Source of the DNA: Sarcocystis neurona
Lineage: Eukaryota > Apicomplexa > Conoidasida > Eucoccidiorida > Sarcocystidae
Length of the DNA: 64,000 nucleotides
NCBI GenBank assembly: GCA_000727475.1
Contig: KL647310.1
Coordinates: 124,001 to 188,000, forward strand
Direction: 5' to 3'
The position numbers and the translations under genes are program-made. Positions 57,861-64,000 of the stretch are shown piece by piece (positions within the stretch are counted from its first letter, which is position 1; each line of letters starts with the position of its first letter). The notes beneath the pieces are model-generated. The model was given only the letters and a program-made list of their open reading frames with translations. It did no database searches and was not told where the DNA came from.

Positions 57861-60800
57861 GACATATAGATATAGATAGCTAGATAGATAGATATAGATA
57901 GATAGATAGATATAGATAGATAGATACACGTGTCGGAGCTTATATGCAAACACAACGTATGTATATATATATATATACGGACGTTAATGTGGTGCAAATG
58001 TTTCCGACGGGTGACCCTCTTCGTTATCACGTCGACCCATTTACGTGTATATATATATATAGATATGTACAACGAAGTGGGTGGCCGTGTCCTTCCTTGA
58101 GATTCTGGGAAGCGGAGTGCCTCCGCACGGGTTAGATTTGACGCTTCTTTTAATTCAGTTTATCACCAGGCACCTTCAACAAAGAGAAGCAAAAAACGCG
58201 AATCTCTCTCTCTGTATGGGTGTACACATACATATACATATATATATGCCCACAGACAGAGAGATACACGTATACCTGTAAATACATGCAGACCACATAT
58301 GTGCACAGAGAAACACCTGTCTATTCGTGTGTGTGTGTGTGTGTACACGAATATCCGCGCAACAGATGTAGACGGGACACTCACACATCTACCCGCGCAC
58401 ACGCAAGTACTTACAAAGATATACCCACCGAGAACTCTCTCGCGTGGAGCCGTGGAGCGCTGTGCACGTCGGCACTGGCGATCGCGCCAAAGAGTTGGCT
58501 GGGTTTCATACGAGAAACACATCACTTTAATTCTACAGGGACAGCCGCACGCGTGGGAAACACGACAGTATATATTTTCTTTCCACGTGTAAGTTCACCC
58601 AGAAAACGGCGGCTATCAGGAAGAACACGCAGGACACGCTGCGCAGCACGAGGCGCATACGTATATATCGCGTCTTCGCGTAAACTCGCTCCTGCCTTCC
58701 GTCAAGCAGTGTGCACGTATATATGTAGGGACATATACATATACACCAACTAGAGAGGCAGGAGAGACGAAGCTTACATACGCATGCATATATATATATA
58801 TATGTCTGAACAAATATTTGTATACGGGCTTGACGTAGGAGGAACGCAGTTGACGTATATATGTGTATGGGAACACACACGCATATACAATCACGAGAGG
58901 TAGTACAACTGCGGTTTACCCGAAGCCGTAGAAGGCATCCGAATGTGGCGGGCGTGCGGCGGGTCTCCAAATAAGACGGCGCGAATGTTCTTTGATCGGC
59001 AGCGCGTCCCAGAAAGCTGTAGCAGCAAAGCGCGACACGCATGCACGAGCCGGTCTCCCAGAAGCTAGCGGCATCGAACATACAGCGACACGTACTCTCT
59101 ACGCGGAACTTCATATATGTACAAGACGGAACAGAGCTGACGCAGACGTAACGCAGGCGTCCCTGCACACACGCGTAGGGCGCACATCCACCTTCGTGTA
59201 CCATGCATATCCACGTGCGTGTACCCCTGCCTTCCCGCGCGCGTAGGTGTTGCGATAGATACACAGGTTTACTACTTGCATGCGGCTTCAAAGAATCCGC
59301 TACGTGCATACAGGCGCACAGCTGCACGCACAGAAAGAAGCCTGCGCACACCTCGAGGGGTAGCGGACATTTCTGACAAACAAAGACACCGACAGTCTCA
59401 TCGGCACGTGTGCGTATCAATACATACAGGTCTATGACTTGCATGTCTCGTAGGAATTCTCTAGATGCATACCGGCATACAGCTGCATGCGGCGAACTAC
59501 GTCTGCTCACACATTGACGGCGGGAGAAAATTGCAGGCACGCACAGACACTCGGAGAGCCCAATGGGGGGGTGGGGGGACGCAGTCCATCACTTGCACAC
59601 CTTTCACGCGTAGGCGTACACACATGAAGATCTGACTCATCTGCCTCTGAGTACGCATCGATGCCCTCTCTTCGCGCGCGCGCGCGCACACGTGGGAGAG
59701 TAGGTCCTCCAGAGAAAGATCCGCTGTCTTCTCTCTTTCTCGGACGCCTTGCTGACTCTGCTGCGACTTTTTCCCTTGCTGCTGCTGATGTTGCTGTGCC
59801 GTCCCTTGCTGCTGCTGTTGTTCTTCTTAGCTCCTGTTGTCGCTGCACCGGTGTGTCCCACCGGCCTTCCTTCGTTGTTCTACTGCTGCTATGGCACTTC
59901 TATGGTTCGCCTGCTACCCCGGATCTCCTGGTGTTGCTGTCGCTACTGCTTCTCGCGCAGCATCGGGGTTCTCGCGACACGTGCTCGGATCCCGCCTGTC
60001 CGCTGCTGCTTTTGTCCCGGCCCCCTGCTACTGCTGCTGCGATTCCGGCACTGCGGCTGCTGCTGTGGCCCTGCGGCTTCTGCTGTGAGGGTATGCTGCT
60101 GCGTCTCTCTTCTTGCAGCTGCGGCTGCTGTTGTTTGGCTGCCGTTGGTGCTGTGGTCTTGCGGCTGCTGCTGCCGTGGCGGCTTCATTGCTGGTGCCAC
60201 ATTGTCGGCCTCGTAGCTGCTGAGGCTCTGTTGCTGCTGCTGCTGTGGTTTGTTGTCGCTGCCCCTCCTTCTTTGTTGTTTTCCGTGCTCCTGCACTTAC
60301 CGTCAAGCACTTGCTGCAGCTTGTTATCAGGACTGTCAGCCGGAGGAGGTCCGTCCGACCTCCAGTATGTCTTCATAGCAGCAGCAGTAACAGGCCGCAG
60401 GCCGCCAGGGTACCGCAGGTGTATGCGACTGCCGGCGTAACTGCTGCGACTTTGATCGTATTCTTCAAAGTACAACGCGTGAGACCAAGTGCCTGTCAGT
60501 CGATACACTGGGTGCCCTGCTGCTGTAAAAATGATGCCCCTCATCATGTGCATGGACTTGTCCAGCCTGAAGCAGTAGCAGCCACAACGGGGAAAGAAGC
60601 ACGCGTGCACGTTCACGAGAAGGAGGACGGGAAAGAGAAGGAATCATAACGCCAGCACCAGAAGGAAGACGACGGCCGAGAAGGAAGAACAACAGCAGCA
60701 GAAGCAGAGCAGCGGCAGCGGACCGACAAGCACCAGCAGCAGAAAGAGCAGCAGCAGCGGGTAGAGCAGCAGCAGCAGCTGGAAGTGCAGCAGCAGGTGG

Positions 60801-61359
60801 TGGAAGAGCAGCAGCGGGAGATAGCAAGGACAGAAGCAAAAAATCGAGACGCCGCCTCAGATGGAGAAACGCTGTCACAAGACAGAAACGTGCAGCAACA
60901 GCGGAAGAGCACCGGCAGAAGAAAGACAAGCAGCACCAGGAGAAGGGAAAGCAACAGTAGCAACAGGACGACCTGCCGAAAGGGACACCAGCAGCAGCAG
61001 GAGCCCGAGATGAGACAGGCTGCAGCTATGCCTCCAGCAACATGTACTGGCACCAGCACCAGCAGCAGTAGCACCAGCAGCAGAAGCACGAGCAGCAAAA
61101 GCATGGGCAGACACAACTGGAACATCAGAGGGGAGCACCTAGCTGGTTTCCTGCCGTCTGCGAGCGTGCACCATCTCAGACCACCAGAATGCGGACATAT
61201 ATGCGCCTCTTCTCGACAAACAAAACTGTAAAGATACACACGTGTACCCAACACGTTTTCTTCGTATCTAAAGGTATACGACATAGCGACATCTACATGC
61301 AAACGTTATCACCTTTATACGCCTACATACACGGGTAGACGAGATATACACATATACAC

Positions 61360-61392
<33 letters not shown>

Positions 61393-63370
61393 AATTACCA
61401 GCCCTTGCGTACGAATTGAAGAATACTATAGTCGCCTGTCGTTTGATTCTGGATGAGCGTTGTGCCGTCCCTGCGCCGGTGACGCAGCAACAAGGTAGCA
61501 GCAGCAGCAACGCCAACAGTCACAGCAGCAACAACAGCAGCAAGAGGGACAAAAGTACCAGCTTCTGCAGCAGATCGAGCATGCAGGGCAGAAACAATCA
61601 GCAGCAAAGCAAAGCTGGCAAGCGCCTGAACGACTGCATCTGCGCATGCTCCCGCATGCATTCGTCTACATGCGTATACACACAGATACACTATTGCCAA
61701 CACACACGCGTGAAGCAGGCGTCCTCCCACCAGTGGACAAGGCCCACACTGCATAGACATACATGTACATATATATATTTATGTGCACGTGTGTGTGCTT
61801 TGCGCGTAGACTGTCGTATGTGTTTTTGTGAGGGGGTCGACTCCCACAGAGAAGCAGAGCTCCTCGCGAGGTCGTGACTCCGGTCAAACAGAACAGCAGC
61901 AGCTGGTCCGAAGCACTGCAGCAGCAGCAGCCGTAGCAGACAGTCGAGAGAGCAGCGGCGGCGTGCAAAGCTTCCGCACCCCGGAGCCTCAAAGAATGTC
62001 GTCCAAGATAGTATGCGCGGGAGGCCAGCCAAGGACGACCACTCTGCTTCCATAACCGTTCGAACCGAATATGCGGCTGCATCTGTCTATCTGTGAAGCA
62101 CCATATCTCTGAGACTCTCTCTCTGTCTCTATCTCTCTTTCCAGATCTACGCACCGTTCAGTTGTCACACAGCTGTACGTATACGCGCGACTGTTCACAG
62201 ACGGCGTCGAGACAGTACGACAACTACCCTCAGGCGCCCTGCTCACCGAGTTCAGGCGTCGCCCACCAGTGCTGCTGCTCTGAGAGCCGCGAGAAACGCA
62301 ACACGAATCCTCACACACACGTATCCACGAATTTGCACAGACGTGCGTAGTTGGAGGGTGGTGGTACATCGTCTTCCTCTTTGGCACGCGTTTCCCTAGG
62401 GAAAGTATTCGCATCTGTGGACGGCTGCAAGAGTCAGAATGCCATGTCCCCTCCTGCGCACACGTCCTGCAGTGCACTACTTTACGCAGCTTATACGAAG
62501 AGAGGACGCAGCTCGACGGAGAGGGGTAGAGGCACAGAGGGGTAGACAGAGAAGAGAGGCAGACAGAGAAATAGGCACGGAGACACAGAGAGACAGGGAG
62601 ACAGAGGGACAGAGAAGTAGGAGACGGCGGCAGAGGAAAGGCACAGAAAAAGAGGGGAAAAGAGAAGTGGAGAGAGACAGAGAGAGACAGGAAGAGGGAC
62701 AGAAAAAGAAGAAGAGCACAGAGAAAGGAAAATTTTGGACGTGCTGCTTTCACTCAGAGAGTGACGTGAAGTCCCCCGCGCAGACGGAGACAGAGATCGA
62801 GGAAAACAGAAGGAGACACAGAGGGAGAGGTTAAGACGTATACTTCCTCCACCCAGCACATGGATCGCCAGTCTCTCGCGTATGTACTCAGGATCGGCTC
62901 ACACGTCTCACCAGCGACAGACGTCTGGACACCATAACTACTTTTTCTGTCTGTCCCATGGACACCATAACTACTTTTTCTGTCTGTCCCACTAGCACAC
63001 CTCTAAAAAGTTGGGCGCGCTCTTTTTTGTCCCTCTCTCTGTCTCTCTTTTCGTGTAGACACGCGCGCATACAGGTGTGTATCGGCTCAGAGACGGCCAA
63101 GAGAAAGAACAGCAGCATTAAGACCTACAGCTCGGCCCAAAGCTTGCCCCAGATGACGTTGTGGACCAGCAGCTTCACTCTGCGGTAGGTGAAGTGCTCC
63201 AGCTGCTGCTGCTGTTGCCGCGGCGTTGAGGAGAACACCAGGTGAATTGTGCCAGGCATGGTGACTTCCAACGACTTGCCGGTGAAGCGGTTTCGCACTG
63301 CTACGTCTCCCCAGCACCGCAGCCGCTCGTTCTCCACATGGTACGCAGTGCGAGGAGGGTGGTGTCCCAC
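54438..63370 (-). CDS. Oxysterol-binding-protein-related protein (ORP), 5' end outside window
   Basis: Minus-strand gene, partial. Exons in transcription order: 63370-63129, 61470-61399, 60566-60301, 57538-57374, 55922-55820, 54500-54438. Together they give the C-terminal two-thirds of the OSBP-related ligand-binding domain. Landmarks: the di-His signature VGHHPPRTAYHVEN, the strand block RNRFTGKSLEVTMPGTIHL, VHNVIWGKLWAEL, TTGDYSILQFVRKGW, GHPVYRLTGTW, then RTDARFRPDQRYYEEG and EALWFEKGKDEITHEPAWLY, ending GGYWEAKESPEGF. ORPs are soluble lipid-transfer proteins working at membrane contact sites, exchanging sterol or phosphatidylserine, often against PI4P, which the di-His pair binds. Any PH domain or FFAT motif would be in the missing 5' part. 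Five junctions are phase-consistent; the 60301/57538 junction is not, so one small exon is probably missing there. Confidence 0.9.
54501..55819 (-). other. ORP gene last intron
   Basis: GTAAAC..TCACAG, 1.3 kb. ACATAC/GTATGT steps lie at 55,130-55,175. Frames such as 54731-55123 (minus) have no ORP resemblance. Confidence 0.8.
55820..55922 (-). CDS. ORP gene exon, W-F motif near the C-terminus
   Basis: The acceptor is CCGCTGCAG and the donor is TACAAG/GTAAAC. It reads EAARQRLRGEDDYEALWFEK and then GKDEITHEPAWLYK. In ORPs the corresponding part is a basic helix, R-W-F, a D-x-x-T-G turn and W-x-Y. Confidence 0.9.
55823..55957 (-). other. Sequence context of the penultimate ORP exon
   Basis: The open frame around this exon runs back to 55957, but the acceptor at 55923 and the family match define the true exon start. 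The extra 12 codons upstream are intron. Confidence 0.6.
55923..57373 (-). other. ORP gene intron
   Basis: GTCGGC..CTGCAG, 1.45 kb. It contains TA tracts at 56,164-56,182 and 56,938-56,955 and about 250 bp of ACATAC/ATATAC steps at 57,030-57,260. Confidence 0.8.
57374..57538 (-). CDS. ORP gene exon with the TD-x-R-x-RPDQR motif
   Basis: The acceptor is CCGTTTTTCTTGCCAG and the exon reads YLTMELNE, then IPRTDARFRPDQRYYEEG and LEEKQR. This matches the ORP C-terminal segment L-N-E..L-P-x-T-D-S-R-x-R-P-D-x-R..E-x-G closely. The donor AG/GTCGGC is weak but is confirmed by the exact Arg codon rebuilt with the next exon. Confidence 0.9.
57539..60300 (-). other. ORP gene, intron(s) with an unplaced small exon
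   Basis: Between the exon ending at 60301 (one base left over) and the one starting at 57538 (needs two) the phases disagree. The family's Y-x-F-T-x-F-A step is also missing, so an exon must lie in here, or the acceptor is elsewhere. The minus strand at 60,250-59,650 is CAG-type (Gln/Ala/Ser frames), like exons in this window, and is the prime place to look. Microsatellites: a GATA-type tract at 57,857-57,927, TATATA at 57,830-57,860 and 58,043-58,062, GT at 58,328-58,344. Confidence 0.6.
57830..57980. repeat. TA and GATA microsatellite cluster
   Basis: A (TA)n tract is followed by about 70 bp of GATA/GATATA units (57,857-57,927) and another (TA)n at 57,960-57,976. It lies within the unresolved ORP intron. 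Confidence 0.9.
60301..60566 (-). CDS. ORP gene exon, lower part of the lipid-binding domain
   Basis: The acceptor CTGCTTCAG completes the Trp codon of the preceding exon, giving KGWLDKSMHMMRGIIFTAAG and then HPVYRLTGTWSHALYF. This matches the ORP strands ending Y-R-L-x-G-x-W. It continues to MKTYWRSDGPPPADSPDN, equivalent to the L-W-R-A..P-P segment. The donor GACG/GTAAGT is a near-perfect consensus and leaves one base. Confidence 0.85.
60567..61398 (-). other. ORP gene intron
   Basis: GTAATT..CTTCAG, 832 bp. It starts with a GA/TA microsatellite (61,340-61,395 on the plus strand). Its 3' half is CTG/CTC-rich on the minus strand (60,640-61,110), again next to the acceptor. Confidence 0.82.
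61399..61470 (-). CDS. ORP gene exon, 72 nt
   Basis: The acceptor is CCGGCGCAG and the donor is GGCTG/GTAATT. Spliced to its neighbours it reads KLWAELDGTTLIQNQTTGDY and then SILQFVRKGW, aligning with the ORP segment G-E-M-x-I-x-N-x-x-T-G-D followed by a Lys-Gly-Trp. The split codons at both ends (Leu and Trp) are rebuilt exactly. Confidence 0.9.
61471..63128 (-). other. ORP gene intron
   Basis: GTAGGT..GCGCAG, 1.66 kb. It includes an exact 33-bp tandem duplication (62927-62992) and a purine-rich GACAGAGA stretch on the plus strand at 62,515-62,830 (pyrimidine-rich on the sense strand). Confidence 0.8.
62927..62992 (-). repeat. 33-bp tandem duplication
   Basis: Two adjacent copies starting GGACACCATAACTAC at 62927 and 62960, identical over at least 32 bp and therefore recent. 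Confidence 0.92.
63129..63370 (-). CDS. ORP gene exon with di-His lipid-binding signature
   Basis: 242 nt in phase 0. The start is fixed by logic: the frame meets a TGA at 63583-63581, and the only AG on the minus strand between that stop and the domain is TTTGGCCAG just before GTG GGA CAC CAC. The exon therefore begins VGHHPPRTAYH, and the usual preceding Glu-Gln must come from the exon outside the window. The OSBP signature normally has Ser before His-His; here it is Gly. The donor is GAGCT/GTAGGT. Confidence 0.9.
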
Positions 63371-63590
63371 CTGGCCAAAAAGCATTGCAGCAGCAGCAGT
63401 ATCAGCAGGAGTAGCAGCAGTAGTAGCAGCCGCAGTAGCAGCAGTAGCAGTAGCAGCGGCAGCGGGAGCGGCGGCCGCCACAGCAGCAGTAGCAGTTGCA
63501 GCAGCCACAGTAGCAATGGCAGTAGTAGGATCCACAGCAGCAGCGGGAACATTCAAAGCGCCCGCAGCAGCAGCAGCATATCACTAGCAG
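63371..63590 (-). repeat. CTG/CTA polypyrimidine-like tract at an intron 3' end
   Basis: About 200 bp of CTG, CTA and CTC triplets on the minus strand leads straight into the acceptor TTTGGCCAG. Read as protein it is an Ala/Thr run, but an in-frame stop and the lack of another AG place it in the intron. Confidence 0.8.
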
Positions 63591-64000
63591 ACACGTCAGG
63601 ACCGTCAACTGCGCCAGAAGCGACCGAAACAACGCTGGCCGCACGCTGAGACGAGCCCTCCCAGCGGCAGCAAGACCAGCGGTAAGAGCGCCGCCGGGTC
63701 GGTCTGGGCAGTTTTGCACGTGTACATATAAAACTAGGTGTGTACGAAGAGAGCCGAGAGGAAGAGCGACGGCATTGTTCCACAGGTGAAACGCCTGGTC
63801 CTGGCCAGAAGTGGTCCGTACATAGATATATATATATATACATATGCGTGTGTGTATAAATGTGTACAAGCGGGTGTGTGCATAGAGAAAAAAGAAAATC
63901 TGGTTGGGCTGCGCGGATAGGAGGCGGCCACGCGTACGCAGCAGCCAGCAGCCGCAACATGCAACGCTCAGGACGCAGCGACGAGAAAGACACCACTGGA
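63591..64000 (-). other. ORP gene intron, reaching the window edge
   Basis: The exon before 63370 should encode the Gly-Glu-Thr and Ala-Glu-Gln part of the ORP domain. No frame here does, so it lies beyond 64000. The stretch contains a TATATAC tract at 63,825-63,845. Confidence 0.6.

Noticed and set aside
58533..59540. 335-codon minus-strand frame in the ORP gene region
   Set aside because: Cys/Tyr/Ile-rich composition comes from TATATA and GTGTAC microsatellites. It has no ORP resemblance and lacks the step the missing exon should encode.
62439..62834. Arg/Glu/Thr-rich plus-strand frame
   Set aside because: It is built from GACAGAGA purine repeats in an ORP intron and is open in several frames on both strands.
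63402..63590. CRISPR-like or satellite array made of AGC/AGT triplets
   Set aside because: It has triplet periodicity only, with no spacer-repeat structure. It is the intron 3' tract of the ORP gene.

Overview
This is nuclear DNA from a protozoan with spliced genes. It is most likely a coccidian apicomplexan and most probably Eimeria. Exons are saturated with CAG-type triplets read as runs of Gln, Ala or Ser, introns are AT/GT-microsatellite rich with GT..AG ends, and homopolymeric amino-acid runs on this scale are a known hallmark of Eimeria genomes. Species cannot be fixed from the sequence alone, and Cyclospora is the main alternative. There are no bacterial features, rRNA or tRNA genes, CRISPR arrays or obvious mobile elements.

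Layout. (1) 1-7.0 kb: mostly non-coding or undecidable, with microsatellites and a GC-rich ORF at 5.26-5.76 kb that I do not trust. (2) About 11.1-7.05 kb, minus strand: a multi-exon Gln/Ser-rich gene of unknown function. Its last exon (about 8774-7053) is the clearest part. (3) 12.9-45.0 kb, plus strand: one giant gene in ten exons, encoding a THADA/Trm732-like protein (DUF2428, armadillo-type repeats). The splice phases I traced close into one frame of 6,727 codons plus stop, more than three times the usual family length; the excess is Gln/Ala/Ser filler between conserved helical blocks. (4) 48.76-47.30 kb, minus strand: a single-exon gene for a 486-residue protein of unknown function with a Ser/Arg repeat tail. 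(5) 49-54.4 kb: intergenic, with a 174-bp tandem duplication in a weak ORF and a possible small minus-strand gene. (6) 63.4-54.4 kb, minus strand, continuing beyond the right edge: the 3' half of an oxysterol-binding-protein-related (ORP/OSBP) gene, rebuilt as six exons ending in a 63-bp exon.

Roles. The two recognised genes are housekeeping-type. THADA/Trm732 proteins assist the Trm7/FTSJ1 methyltransferase that modifies tRNA position 32. ORPs exchange sterol, PI4P or other lipids between membranes. Nothing indicates that they work together. One pattern links the window: on the sense strand, exons carry CAG/GCA/AGC repeats, while the intron sequence just upstream of many 3' splice sites carries CTG/CTA/CTC-type repeats that probably act as oversized polypyrimidine tracts. 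Many long open frames here are shadows of these repeats.

The best candidates for something unusual are the roughly 6.7-kilo-residue THADA homologue and this strand-switching repeat grammar. I did not find a clearly new biological system.
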